Source: Pyxicephalus adspersus (Eukaryota > Chordata > Amphibia > Anura > Pyxicephalidae). Taken from it: a stretch of 64,000 bases of DNA. How positions within the stretch are numbered: the first letter of the stretch is position 1; each line of letters opens with the position of its first letter. Shown here in pieces: positions 48,832 to 62,147 of the stretch. Both the position numbers and the translations under genes were made by a program. The DNA lies in contig NC_092858.1 of NCBI RefSeq assembly GCF_032062135.1, positions 125,496,952 to 125,560,951 of the forward strand, written 5' to 3'. The notes beneath the pieces were generated by a model, which saw only the letters and a program-made list of their open reading frames with translations, was not told the origin of the DNA and searched no databases.

Positions 48832-51194
48832 ACTCTTTAGAAAATTGTCTCAATAACATGTAATATTCTACTGTATAAAGTTTTAATACTTATTTTGTTT
48901 TTGGTGTAAATTGAGGCCTTATCTTTATATCTAGCTACATTTTCTTTTATTTAACTGAATGTTAATATTGCTGTAAAATTACTGTAAACAAAGTAGATGT
49001 TTAAGATCATTTTATGCAATTTGGTTATTTACAAAGATATTAACTATTTAAAAAAAATGCAATGCTTGCCTGATTTATTAAATGTGACACTGACTAATGC
49101 ATTGACAATTCTGTACAATTGTTACACCCAATGGCAGCTTAAATTATTATACAGTGGGACTGATTTATTAAAGCTCTCCAGCTGGCAGGTTCTCCCATGA
49201 TAGCTTGTCTTCTGCAGTCCTGAGTTTTAAAAATATTTAAATAAGTTTTTTTTTTTTTTACTTCATCCAGGCATTGCGAAATGTATAGCACCAATACAAT
49301 ACCTGAAATAAATACCTAAGCATTACAAGAAAAGTTTTCACCCCCAAAATAAAGTAATTGTTATACCCGAATAGCATAAATAATTCATTATAATATATTG
49401 CTTTTTACAAGTATATATTGGTTTATGCACATAGTCACTCTACACCTTCATGCAATAATCTTCTTACATATCACCTTGCGGTAGTGTCAGTGGTAGCATG
49501 AGTGATTTCTTCTGCCCATGAAGAACATTTAGAGAATCTGGCTTCTGCTTCTCCCCCTGGTAAGCATGGTAGCAAATGTTTCTCACTACACCTCCATCTG
49601 TTTGATGATTTCTACTCTGTCTAGTGATTTAGACGTTGTTGGGAGCACTTTGGTTATAAAATACCAAAATACAGACATGGATAATAGTATGCTGGACTGT
49701 GCACATTTGACTCTGTTGGACTGATGAAATTATCCTTGCTTCCTTGCTTGTCCTGTAGTGGCCTTTCAGAGAATAGTAAAGCAATTTTCCAGCCCCTATT
49801 GCTTTCGAAGACTGTTGGAAATGTGTCTCCTGTCTCCTTGCACCTCACCTTGGATGAGGTTGGTCTCTTTGGTCTGGTTTTGCCCCAGATATCTTTTCTT
49901 CACCTTCAGGATAGAGATCTCCTCAGGGTACCCATTTGTGTTACTAAATATCAGGTAGAGATCTGTTGGGCTATATATTGTATTCTACTCAGACCTCTGA
50001 ATTGGTGTTTCGCCCATCCTCTGGTTGGAGTTTGTTAGAGGTCAGGGGGTTTTGAGGATGATTTTGGGCATAATTTGCTGTGTGTTTGCTGTGGTTGTGT
50101 TTTCATCTGGTACGTAGTCATTTGGTAAATTGAGCTTTAAAGGTCTTGTCTCCAATTGAAAGATTTTTTGTTATGTATACATATATTTATATTTATTTTT
50201 AGAGCGGCAAAAATAGGCATTGTACACTTCAACATTTTGAACAGTAAACATGATTCGAATTTTGTGTGCAATGACATCTAAGGAGTTTAAATATGGCCAA
50301 ATAGTGTGCAGCAAACATTAAAGGAGCTTCAACATGCTTTTTGTTCAGCAGTGGAGTCTTGCACGGTGAACGTGCACGGGGCCATGTTAGTTGAGTGAAT
50401 TACTTATTGTAAGTGATCACTGGCTCTTGGACAACTTCTCTGATTAATCTTCAGTCACACTCCACAGTCAGAAATCACTAAACCAGCTGATATTAATTTG
50501 TACTAATAAAAGTAGAATTGCTATCTAAATACTGACAGATTTCAGCAGGTTTCTTGGCTTCCTATGCCGTTCTGTACTTCCCATTCCACTTAGTTACACA
50601 TACCCTAATTTATGGACATATTACACATAACCTAATTTGTGGACATAATTATTTTAATTTCTTTGTATGTGTGGATTATTTAGGTTGTTACCAACATCTG
50701 GTGTATATTTCATGTAAGTTGCCCATATAGAAATATATTTATTGGGAAAAGGGTAATGGCCACATGTGATGCTGAGCCTCTGGGATTGAAAGGACTGAAA
50801 TTTACTAAACTAAAGGTTTGGGCTGGGGACAGGCTGAGGATTTAAAGGTAAATGATTAATATTTTCAATATTTTCTTTGGTAACACTTTTTGTAGCTATT
50901 CAAAATAAATTTGTGATTTTAGCAGTAGTTTATACAGAGACAAAATGTATAGGAAACACATTCATGACTACTACACAGACTACTAGCCAGTAAACTGCCA
51001 AAAAAAAATATTAATTAGCAGTTTTTTTCATTTTGTATTCTCAAACACCATTTGCATTAAAAGTAAAAGACCACAGTATAAATATTAAAGTTCAGTAATC
51101 AACTGTGTTTTCACATTACAAAGTAAGTATACTCTACACTTGGTTATCTACAGAAACATATTTGCATTTTACAATAACAGCAACATAAAAGTAA
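48832..51194. other. no gene recognised; one truncated H1
   Basis: 49153-49236 is an internally deleted H1 (CTGATTTATTAAAGCTCTCC to TCTTCTGCAGTCCTGAG). 50195-50420 (with CTTGCACGGTGAACGTGCAC) looks like an old repeat of unknown class. The 104-codon frame at 49724-50038 is unrecognised. Confidence 0.45.
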
Positions 51195-51497
51195 GGTTAT
51201 GTATACACGCCAGATGATTCTCACCTAATACAATTGGTTGGGCTCATCGGGGCCCGAATCTGACATATTTACAGCAGCCGTCCAACGTTGTCCATGGATC
51301 CATCCTGATAGACCCAGGAATGGCCTGTAGTGAACAACCACTGTAAAAGTCAATGGAGACGAGCACAGAGGGGTTCCATTCCCTCATTGTCCCCTTTTCA
51401 TAGAACAGAAGGGTGCTGTGTGTACAATCTTTTGTCCTACACACGTTCAACATTTGCTATTGGAAACTTTCCTCATATTGAATGTGTGTATGTTGCC
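51195..51497. mobile_element. H2-type MITE
   Basis: GGTTATGTATACACGCCAGA at left; right complement GGCAACATACACACATTC. TAA flanks both sides (51192-51194, 51498-51500). Confidence 0.7.
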
Positions 51498-52306
51498 TAA
51501 CCCAGACCTAGTTCTTATCTGCAAGTTGATATAATAGAGAATATTAGAATATTTACTAGAGATAATATATAACTTTTTATAGCTCTAGTGATTAGATTGC
51601 CATTATAAAAGTAATGACCATTTAAAGCTACACTGTTGACAAATAATTTTATTAAAAGTACCATTCATATGCTGAAAAGCTAAACAATAAATTAAATTAA
51701 TTACTTTTGTGTAGCTCAAGGACTTTAATGTGTTATTAAATGAAATCTTGAAGTGAGTTTATTAAGTGACAAATCTAAGACAAATGTTATCCTGGGTTTG
51801 ATGGTTCACATCCAATTCATGTTTGGTACAGCACCAAGTTCTGGTAACACTATAATGGCATTTTCTAATAATAGCTTGTAAAATGAGGAAAGAATGTAAG
51901 ATGATAGCTGTGAATAACAGAATATGCAGCGGGCATTTTATACAGTAAATTGTAGTTTTGGCTCATTGCCACTATAATTATGTGCAGTGAAATTATGCCA
52001 ATCCATGGCATTCTTCTGTCTTTGATTGGCTATCTTCTCCCCCTACTGCACATGGGCAAGCCGTCTCTGCATGGTTTGACCAAATGATGTATTAATAATG
52101 AAATATTAAAAATAAATAAATAGATAAAACATATACAATGCATTAATTCCAAGCATAAAAGACTTTGATTTGGTCAGGAAAATACATATTTTTAGAGAAT
52201 GTATTTATTGTTTATTCTCTGCAGCGGTGGTGATCATCTTATTTGATAAAGTTGACTTAAGTGTAGTTGCTAACATTACCAAAGGCCCACACATGATATT
52301 TAATAC
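51498..52306. other. no gene recognised
   Basis: AT-rich, (AAAT)n near 52110; nothing else seen. Confidence 0.5.
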
Positions 52307-52812
52307 AGGTAGTCCCTGGGTTAAAGACATCTGACAACGGGGCTGCCTGCTCGCTCTTGTGCAGGACAGAGGCTTGATGGGGGGAGGGGGCAGTTTGCAT
52401 GACTTGCTGAAGAAATCTTTTGCTAAACACAGCTGAGGTTGGGGGTGATCTTAGGGGGGGTGCTCTCTTTCTGCAGCGTCTTGTAATTCTTTAATGACCA
52501 AGACATACTCTGCAGTTGTTTCTTTTTGCATATCAAAGTACAGCTTGTGTCAGAAGTTTAATGAATGTCCAGGCTCCGTAAAGATTTTTTTTTTTTTGCT
52601 TTGTTTGTGATTAACTCACAGCGAGGATTTTATACAGTAACTCACACCACACTGCCTAATAATATGTTAAGACAAACATCTGTCCCAATTGCACTGATAA
52701 TGTAAAATAAAATAATGTATTCTAAAATAATGTATTTGTTCCGACTTACATACAAATTCAACTTAAGAACAAACCTACAGTCCCTGTCTCCTATGTAACC
52801 CGGGGAGTACCT
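52307..52812 (+). mobile_element. Tigger/pogo-like MITE, about 500 bp
   Basis: TACAGGTAGTCCCTGGGTTA at left; right complement AGGTACTCCCCGGGTTACAT. TA borders. Interior TTGCTTTGTTTGTGATTAAC and CTTACATACAAATTCAACTT shared with 55670-56135. No transposase. Confidence 0.6.
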
Positions 52813-54272
52813 TTATATGTAATTCCACAGCTGACAGTAAATGTAGACATGGGCAACACACTAAAAAGAAGGGTGGCATGAAAGAAATAAAACCATTTAC
52901 TAAGCTGCACAAAGGTCTAGCACCCCACTTGTTGACCTACAGCCCCGTAATCAGCAAAGCTTAGGTTCTCTGCTGTTTGGAAAGGTTCAGATTTCTGACT
53001 TCTGCAGAGAGAGCGGTCCTTCCCCGCAGAAAACAAGCGTCCCACTCTGGAGCAGAATGGAAGGACAAGGACATTTTTTGAACCATAAACCCTAGGATCT
53101 GCACTACTGATAATTTTTAAATTAGACCACTTCCCACATTCAGGGTTTACTAGCTACCATATCAAATAACCACAGTTATGAAGTGTATGTAGCTATTATT
53201 CAGTTGCTTTTATTGCCTCCTACATGCTACAGATTTTAATGTAAATGTCCCGTTCTGTATGTCTTGCCTTCCAAGCCCCGAGATGCATCCATCCAAATGT
53301 GTTGCAAATGGGCCAAATCACAACCAAGAAATAGAATTCCTGGAAACTCCAGCAGAGTATAGTTTTGTTCTAGAGCCCAGTCATTATAGATGCCCCATAA
53401 TAAAATATCAAAGTATTCAAAAACAAATAAAATAAAATATCAAAGTAAACTACTTTTCTATACTCTGATGGATGAGAAAAGCCTCAAAGTGTTAACACTA
53501 AATTTTATGGATGCTGCATTGGGAAGCTGAATGTGTCTGGAGAGTCTGTCTGAATGGCATCTTAGATACTTTGGCGTTTGAAACGCTGATTAAACTCCTC
53601 AGTGATGGTAGCCAGACCAGATCCATTTAGACTTTTTAGTTAACAAAAGTATTGTGAATGCCAACCCTGCATTTATTACCCAGAGCACACTTTTATGAAT
53701 TTTAGGTATGCACTTACATAGTTTTCATATCTGGATAATATAAAAAAAAAACCTCTGGATGTGGATATAATCTTACAGTGGATCAGAAGATGAGACCGTA
53801 AGTGCTGCATTCTGCAAGGTCTTCAGAAACTGCTATCTCTTCACTACTGCACAGAACTTTAATGTAACCAGCGAGATAAGTAGGTATTCTATTTCTTCAC
53901 AGAGGGCAACATTTCTTTTTTTTTTACATACCTGGATACATTGCAGTCTGAACACAAAAAAATTAATGTGAACTTTTCTTCTCAGTCAATTACTCTTATT
54001 TGATAAAGGTGGCTCCAAAGCTTTTCGTTACTCCAAATCTTTAATTGCGGCTGTGGACAACAATTAAAGTCTAAAGAAAAGTCAAATGCACCGACCTCAT
54101 AACCACAACATATTCACCATTAACATAATTTATAAAAATTCTTTAAATCCTGGGCAGTGTTATCTGAGATATTGCAACCTTAGAAAACTTTTTTTCAGTT
54201 TCACCATGCAGCTGGAAAACTGCAAAACTTACAGACCTACACCACAGATATGAACTCCCTAGACAATTCTTA
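52813..54272. other. no gene recognised
   Basis: No exon or confident repeat; AT-rich with a few T-runs. Confidence 0.45.
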
Positions 54273-54886
54273 GGCTATGGACACATGTCAGATGGTGGGC
54301 AGCATGGTGGCTCAGTGGTTAGCGCTCTGGCCTTTGCAGTGCTAGATCCTAGGTTCAAATCCTGGCTAGGGCACCATCTGCATGGAGTTTGCAGGTTCTT
54401 CCCGTGTCTGCATGGGTTTCCTCCCACATTCCAAAAACATGCAGTTAGGTTAATTGGCTTCCCCCCCAAAAAAATATTTTATCTTAGACTACATTAATGA
54501 CATATGGTAAGGACATTAGATTGTGAGCTCCTTTGAGGCACAGTTAGTGTCACAACTATGGACTTTGTACAGCGCTATGTAATATGAAGGAGCTATATAA
54601 ATACTGTGTATAAATGATATTTATCACCAAGTATCAGACTGGAATCTGACACATGTACCACTGCCGCCCATTGTCATTCATGGATCCATCCTGGCAGGTT
54701 CGTGAAGCATGAAAGACAAGCAACCACAATGCAGGAGAAGGAGAGCGCAGTGGGGTGCCACTCCTTTGTTCTCCCCCCACCCCTCTCCATAGAGCTGACT
54801 GGCGTTGAATGTACAGAACTAATTCAGTCATCTTTCAGTCTTTTGTGAAAGATCGTTTCCAATGACAAAAATCCAATTGGTGTACA
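54273..54886. mobile_element. H2-type MITE carrying a SINE insertion
   Basis: GGCTATGGACACATGTCAGA at left and AATTGGTGTACA at right, with TTA on both sides (54270-54272, 54887-54889). The interior CATGGATCCATCCTGGCAGG matches 51195-51497. Split by an SA repeat at about 54296-54615. Confidence 0.7.
54296..54615 (+). repeat. SINE-like repeat SA, full length, nested
   Basis: GGGCAGCATGGTGGCTCAGT then GGTTAGCGCTCTGG (A-box-like) and GGTTCAAATCCTGG (B-box-like): a tRNA-derived pol III promoter. Then ACATGCAGTTAGGTTAATTG, TTAGATTGTGAGCTCCTTTG, and the tail GTACAGCGCTATGTAATATG, GGAGCTATATAAATACTGT. Best SA copy. Confidence 0.8.
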
Positions 54887-55669
54887 TTACAGATGCTTTC
54901 AAATTTGGCACTTTTCTCAAAGATTCTCAAACTTTCCTGTTCTCAAAATTGACACAGGCTTCCAGTGGAACCTATCCCTTAAAACCCTATGTGAATAAAT
55001 GAAAATTATCCACAAAATAGTGACTTAGTGGCTACCATTCTCTACTTGCAGGATGAGGATCCCCTGTTTAAATCTAAGGAAAATGGAGCTGTGGGCACAG
55101 TGGCAACAACATCCGTATTTACCATTACCATCATTTTTATATGACCCTCAATCCTGGGCAGTTTGATCCGAGATGTTGCAGCCTTGGAGGAAAAATCTTT
55201 TTTCACTTGCACCATCAAGTGGATTGTAAAACTATGAAACTGCACAAACCTAAACTCCCAAAACAATCCTTAAAGTTACTTTAAAAATTAACACTTCTCT
55301 CAGAGCTTCCCCAGTTCCTAAACTTGACACAAGCTTCCAAAGGAACCCTTCTCTAACAACACTTATGTGAAAGGTGGGGTGTTTTAATATTCTGGGATGG
55401 ATACAGTTTTATTATACTGGGGCTAATATTTTTGGGTTTTTCCATAGATATATTTTGGGCATAGTAAAATCTTCCCTTAGCCAAGCACTGCCTAGCAGTT
55501 AGGAGCATAAGAGGCTTCATTCCCTGTACTAAAGTTACAGAATTCAGGTACATGAAATATATTTGAAGACGAGGATATCTATGCTGAAGAGCTAACTTTT
55601 TTTCTGTTGACAGCCAATATTACCAGGCTTTGTTAAAGATCAAAACTACAAGTTGGTTTATAGCACAGG
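54887..55669. other. no gene recognised
   Basis: Nothing identified. 55128-55280 resembles 54130-54260 (ATCCTGGGCAGTTTGATC, GAGATGTTGCAGCCTTGG), an old duplicated segment of about 130 bp. Confidence 0.45.
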
Positions 55670-56135
55670 TACAGGTAGTCCCCTAGATATAAAATGGGGC
55701 TTCCCTGCTTGCTTGTGTGCAGGATGGGTCTTGATGGGGGAAGGGCGGTTCACATGACTTGCAGAAGAAATCCTTTTCAAAACACAGTTGAGATTGTAGG
55801 TGATCTTAAGGACTGAGCTCTTCTGCAACCTCTTGTAACTCTTTAATGACCAAAACAAACTGCAGTTGTTTTTTTTTTTTTTTGCATATCAAAGGACAAT
55901 TTTCCCCAAAAGTTAATTAATGTTTAGGCCATAAAGATGTTTTTTTTTTTTTGCTTTGTTTGTGATTAACTCACAGTGAGGATTTTATACAGTACCTGAC
56001 ACCACACTGCCTAATATTATGTTGAGACAAACATCTGTCCTAATTGCATTTATTAAAATAATGTACCTGTTCTGACTTACATACAAATTCAACTTAAGAA
56101 CAAACCTACAGTCCCTATCTCCTTTATAACCTCTC
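55670..56135 (+). mobile_element. Tigger/pogo-like MITE, second copy
   Basis: TACAGGTAGTCCCCTAGATA through CCTACAGTCCCTATCTCC, colinear with 52307-52812 with small indels. Confidence 0.6.
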
Positions 56136-59100
56136 GTTTTGCAACCAGTTGGTATTCATATTAAGTCATGTTACTTGGCTAGGCCATTTGAATTTCATAG
56201 TTTTAAAGCACTTGCTGTGACATAGGTGAACCACTACCTCAGTCTTAGAACTCTTGTAAACCACAATAGATATTCCTGCAAAATTTTATTAGCCTCAATA
56301 CATCCTACGTTTAATACTTTTCTTTCTGTTTCTGTTACACATAATTTTGTCCCCAACGGGGGAATGAGGTGACTTTCCTATGTGTTTGCTGTGCCCTTGG
56401 ACAAACTCCAAACTGCACTTTTTTAGGAAATAATGTTTGCCTTTGTTCCATAACACCCAAGCTAATGTACAACTTTTCTTGTCTTGGCTGTGGATCTGTA
56501 GATCTTTTTTAAGCTTTATCAGATTAACTATTATCCCCTCGGCTGTGGGGTGAATCACAGCTATGCTATGTGCAGTATTTTCCCCTTTGAAATAATAGTT
56601 ACCAGTGCTCCAGGCAGTGTTCAATGTTTCGGATATTTTTTATAATCCAAGCTTGGAGCATCTCCAGAACTGTATCTCATACTTGTTTGAACAGCGTCTT
56701 GAAGTTCTTTGTATATACCATTTTCTAACAAATTCTGGCATGTTTTAACAAGATTATGTAATACGTTAGTTGCAGAAAGTTTTTCTTAATGTTGCTGGTT
56801 AAAACATAGCATATCTGGGGATTTTGTTGCAAAAGGAGTAAATACCTAATAAATTGAGACTTTTTTTTTCTAAAACAAAAGGTCATTTTCATTATTCATA
56901 GCTTTATCCAGTTCAACATTATAGATTGTTCTGTATGGATCTGTAATGTAAAGATTTTGATGAATCCATTTTATATCCGAATTTTAACATTGCAAAGTGT
57001 GGGAATTCGAGGGGGTGAATGCAGCTTGTATCTGTTCTACTGACTCTTAGTCCACCCTCTTCTCAATGATGGATTTTTTTCTCTTACAATGGGACAAGGA
57101 CTACTGATCTTTATCCCTATTATTGTTGGTGATTTAGGAAACATTGAAGCCAATACATCTGCATGACAGCCAAGGAGTTTCTACTTTTATAAATAGTGGC
57201 AAGCAATGACTGCCTCAATAATATCAGATAACATGGTGTCTTTCAAATACATATACACCAGTTCACATGAAGACCATACCACAAAGCTGACCATTCCCTT
57301 GCACTTGGAAACATACTTAAAAACCCAGCAGACATTATTTACAAATACATCAGTGCTATTTGTATACAGGAATTTTGCATATGTAAATACCATAGAGTAA
57401 TGTATATGCTGGAGGCAATCACGTTACATTTTCACTATGCACAGAGATCTCTGGAAACCCTCTGTGAAGAATGCGCTGACAGCATCAGAATCTCCCAGCG
57501 CAGAAAGCTGAACCAAGCATATGGCTACTGCTGTCTTTGGACTTCCCAGGGCTCAGTATCAAATCCATCTGATTTATAAGGGCTATTTAATTACAATTCA
57601 CCAAAGCCAATGATGGGTCTTCCATCTGTTTCATACCTAGTCCAATGAATCTCAGTCTTATTTAATACCATGGATACTTGGCAACTTATTTAAAGAATGA
57701 CCATCTTTATTAAAGAATTTATTATCCATAGAATTAATGTACTTTTGAGACAAAAAATACTTGTTTGTTTTACTGTTTTGAATACCAGCCCCAAAAGTAT
57801 AATATATACAGGGCAACTATTCAGTGATGTATCAGGAAGCATGTAAAAAAGAAAATATATTGTATATATTTAAGAAATATATATAAGAAAATCATGTGTT
57901 GTCTGCTTATCTTGTCTTTTTTGTTGTTTATCTTATTTTATGTTGTCCTTTTTATATAGTGTTTGCAGACCTCACCAGGAAAAAGAACATTAGAGCTCTT
58001 TTTATAAAACAGGGAATCTGATATTCTCAAATAAAACCTCATGGGAATCAGTTACAGCCATTGAAACACATGGATCTGGAAGATTCCCAACCAGGGAATG
58101 TTTAAGGGAATGTCTGTATCCCTGTTAATTACATAGGGCACAGAGATGGTTGTAAAGGTCTTAAAGATAGCTTAAAAAACAAATATATTTTAAGATTTGC
58201 TTGATTATATGATTTGGATTATGAGCATAATTGTTTATAGTTGGGAACAATATATATTAAAGCACAACTCTAGACATGAATAACAAATAAAAAGAAATTG
58301 CCAATTATGATACCAAACTAGATTAAAAAAACTAGATAACCTCTCAGTTAAATGACCACCATCATTCATCCCTCTGAGCCCAGGTGATCATGGATCCCCC
58401 AACCTTGGACTGGAAAATAACAATAAAAGCAGCACAATGATTAGCTAATCACTATTTTCAGCTTCCTCTTCCTAACAACACATAAAAATATTAGTATAAC
58501 GATATACAGGGTAGTCCAGCAACAGTGCTCGCCAGACACCAGTCCCCAATCTAGCAATGCACACTTTGCCTATAGCAAGCCCCCGCTCAGCCTCGGCAGG
58601 ATACGTGCATTGTCCTAGCACATGGTTGCCCCCCAGGACTTTTGATACTGCAGTGGCGCACAGCACAGGATCCCTGGGAACAGATGAGCATGATCTAACA
58701 ATTAGCTTTCAGATCTTCCTTCCACACTCATAAAAGCACTACGACGATAACAGGTCAAGTTGAGGTACTTATATTGCTTAAATTAAAAAAATGCATTGAT
58801 TAATTATGACAAAGCTGCTTTAGACTGTGTCATTTACATCTGCCTAGAGTTCAGCCTTAACATTTTCCTGGCAAAATTAATGATTATCATGATTTATATA
58901 ATAAGGGATATTTAGCAATGACGTCTAGTAATGTGGTGGTAGGTAACCACAAATGGATACCAACTTAGTGAAGCCATAAGTATTTCATTAAATTTTTAAT
59001 ATGAATTAATGTAGTTAGAATGTAGTAAAATAATTAGGTTAGCAAGTCAGCAGAGTTACATCAGAGAGATGAAAAATATTCTAGGCATCTCAGTTATGGA

Positions 59101-60365
59101 AAATAAAACTGTTCTTACACTGTCCTAACATAGGTCTGACACATCAGTGCATGGCCCTGTATCTAATAATAATTCTAAATAGAAAGTTTTAGTTATACAT
59201 TAGTGCATCCCACTGCTATACTGCTCCGTATTGTTGAGGGTTGACACACACAACACGGGACATGGAATACCAATACACATCAGGTTACCCCCATAACACT
59301 CCAATAGTAGTGCTTACACTGGATGTGGAAGATTCATCTCCAGCCCCGCCACAGGCATCAGGATCGTACTCATATTATCTTATCCTTCACAAATAGGTGA
59401 GGCCTAACCACAATTTCAAAATGTTTTTGGGGCACCTTTGTTTTTACTTGGGTCTTTCATGTTCTGAACTATGCACTACTTTGACATTTCCCCCTCCCTC
59501 CATGAACCTACATGGCCTTCACATATTTGGATTACCACCTTGACCCTGTTATAAAGTGGACCTAAAATAAAATTTTTAACCAACATAAAAGGGTAGACAA
59601 CCGTTTTATATAGGGTAAAAATTATCTAGGGGGTTTAAAAAAGGGTAAAGCCCCTTGCGGCGATCAAGACAGAATAAGTATGTTTTTTTTTTGTTCGTTG
59701 ATGCTCCTGCTCCCCAACAGCAGATGCCCATAATACTGCTAAAATCTGAAAAAGAGACTGACACCTGGGTAATATTATCATCGTAACACTGTTTTATGCT
59801 TCTAAACCTTGATAATGTGAGCCTTGACCATTTTAACAAATAGCTATTTCAGTCTTGGCATAAATTTCATAATTTATAGTATACAATGTGCAGATTTGAC
59901 ATTATCCTAAACCCTAGATACTCTATGCCCCTCTGCCCATCTAAAGATGAAATAAAAAGCCCAGTGTGTCTTCCAAGGTGACAGTAAGTGCTTTCAGTTT
60001 CCCTAGGTACTTTTATTGTTTAAGAAGGCTCCGTAATGTAAGATATATTAATTTTTCAGAACTGCATTATTTGCTGTCATTTGATATCAGCCCAGTTTAA
60101 TGTTCATCAGAGAATGTTGCACACCTAAAGTAACATTTTTTTGTGTTGTGAATACACACTAGTGAAGGTTTTTGGTAAACACTGCAGTTTTGTTTACTAT
60201 AAACTTGTGCATAGCTTTACTGCCTGGTCACTGTGTGGCTTACTACAAATACCTAATGCTAGAAAACCAGGGTAAAGTTAATCAAACCAGAACACTTTAT
60301 TGCAGTACAAAAGCGTTTGTCCTGTACATAACTACATCAACCGGCAGATTTCTATCTCTGGCGCT
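56136..60365. other. no gene recognised
   Basis: 4.2 kb with only weak repeat ends: TTAAAGCACAACTCTAGAC at 58257 (K-like left end) and TTATAAAGTGGACCTAAAAT at about 59550. A GC-richer patch at 57425-57560 is unrecognised. No TSHB-like cystine-knot exon was recognised on either strand. Confidence 0.45.
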
Positions 60366-60373
60366 TGACGTCA
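60366..60373. promoter_or_regulatory. CRE-like site TGACGTCA
   Basis: Perfect 8-bp CRE palindrome, the binding site of CREB/ATF proteins, 99 bp before a candidate start codon. A TA-rich ATACTAAATATATAC lies at 60431-60445 between them. A single 8-mer can occur by chance. Confidence 0.3.
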
Positions 60374-60472
60374 TACACATTTTGCCCAGAAAAATGCCAC
60401 CTACATTATAGAGAACCAGTCCTTGCAAAAATACTAAATATATACAAAAAAAACAGCACTTAGATTTAAGTA

Positions 60473-60599
60473 ATGGCGACTCGGGATCTACCAAATAATC
60501 TTAACTCTGCACACAGTCTTGTTTCAAAGGAAGAGACTGGAACCTATGAATTTCAGGATGTGATAATAAAAAAATTGGGTAGAAGGTACATTGTATTTG
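60473..60599 (+). CDS. candidate orphan first coding exon, product unknown
   Basis: ATG followed by 41 more codons and one base, ending at a consensus donor (TTTG/GTAAGT). The peptide begins MATRDLPNNLNSAHSLVSKE and continues ETGTYEFQDVIIKKLGRRYI, a mixed-charge sequence less low-complexity than neighbouring chance frames. It does not match TSPAN2, NGF, TSHB, SYCP1 or other genes I know near this locus, and no following exon is identified. Upstream are a CRE-like palindrome and a TA-rich stretch. A chance frame is quite possible in AT-rich DNA, hence the low confidence. Confidence 0.22.
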
Positions 60600-62147
60600 G
60601 TAAGTATCTTCTTCAATGATTAGGTTGTGCTTTTAGATGTGGAGTGTGAGAGCTGGCAAATGGAGTGCAAGGACACCTCCTGTGCATAAATAATTGGCTG
60701 GATTTCAAGGAGAGTACCTATTAATATATTATTAAGGGTAGGGGTGGGAAAAATATATAGAAACAAGGAAGCTTGAAAGTTTCATACCCCAATATGGTGG
60801 CATGATCCCATGTATGCAATTGCCACGCTTCCTTGCCTTTCTGAAAAAAAGGAAAAACTCTGTACTATTTTATATGTCACTTCCTGCATCATTCAAACGA
60901 TCATAACTATTGTGTGTACATTATTGGTGAATTATTTTTGAACAAAATAATCATGCATAATCGCTGATCTAATGGTTTGTTTTCTAAATACAAATATTGC
61001 AAGTGTGTACCTAGCCTAAGTTCTCCAGCCATCTTAATAGGTATCGGCACTGTAATTCACTGTAATTCATTTATCCCAGGCACAAGGTATGACAAGAATG
61101 TACACTGAGCCGTGTAAATAATGGCATAATATTTCATTCTATGTCAGAAATAAAGTAAAGAAAAACATTCATTGCTTTGCAAGAATTTTACAAGCCTGGT
61201 TGCAAATTAACTGTTTTGCTATATAAAGATAAGTACAGTATGCTGGTCTATTTTCTAGCTGGGGAGTGCGAGTTTTGGAATAAAACCTTAAACTTGGGTA
61301 ATGCTTGGACAATTCTTTTTAATGCAGGCGATGAAGGCAGAAAATGAATAATAGCATACCATCGACATATAAGGATGCATTATCCCCCCTCTTCAGGATA
61401 AGTGTTGACAAAGTGTAACCAGTATTTATAGCTGCGAATGACGCACCACATATGATTACATTATATGATGTCTGTATTGTGCAGTTACTGTATACAACCG
61501 TATATCTTCCAATTCATGTTTTCGGTTTGTCAGGTTTTAAACACAACCAGAGCTGGTGCCTGTAGGCATTTATTCTCTGGTGTCTAAAAAATACATTTTG
61601 TGCTCGTTTACCACTTTTCCAGGAATATTTTCTTGTTTTACTGGTCCTAACCCAGCCTAAAATAGTGTGACAGTTTACAAATAACAGCATATGACCAATG
61701 ACTACAGGCAAGAAGGGCCTATACAAAAATTAAATCACTAATCTGGTTTATTTATGTAGAGAACAGCATGTAACAAGCTAATGCACTGGACATTTTATTA
61801 TCATGAGAGATAATATAACCTATGAGATCACCGCTTAACAATCGCATGCCAGTGGAATGAATGCTGGGAGTCCAGTATGACTCAGAGCTACAGAATAAAA
61901 TCACATGGCACAATGGATCATCCGCTGTCATCAGACGACAAAAAGGAAATTACCAGAATTTTCTCATGTTTTTTTTTTTGATTTACAGAAATTTCTCTTG
62001 TTACAAAGAGTAAAGGAACGAACTGCATTGTCAATGATCTGATAATCAACATGATACTGATACCCACACTCATTTATAGTCTGTAAACAGATTAGTTTAT
62101 AATCACTAAACAATTCTAGTGTCGCTTACGGCTTAATTCCAGCCTTA
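60600..62147. other. no gene recognised; one H2 fragment
   Basis: 60880-61021 ends GCAAGTGTGTACCTAGCC before TAA, an H2-type right end. Nothing else identified. Confidence 0.45.

Noticed and set aside
49724..50038. 104-codon frame as a possible exon
   Set aside because: No recognised domain, no convincing splice context, and an overlapping frame of similar length.
54300..54370. Possible tRNA gene (A and B box words)
   Set aside because: It is the head of the SA SINE; no cloverleaf is evident and it continues into the SINE body.
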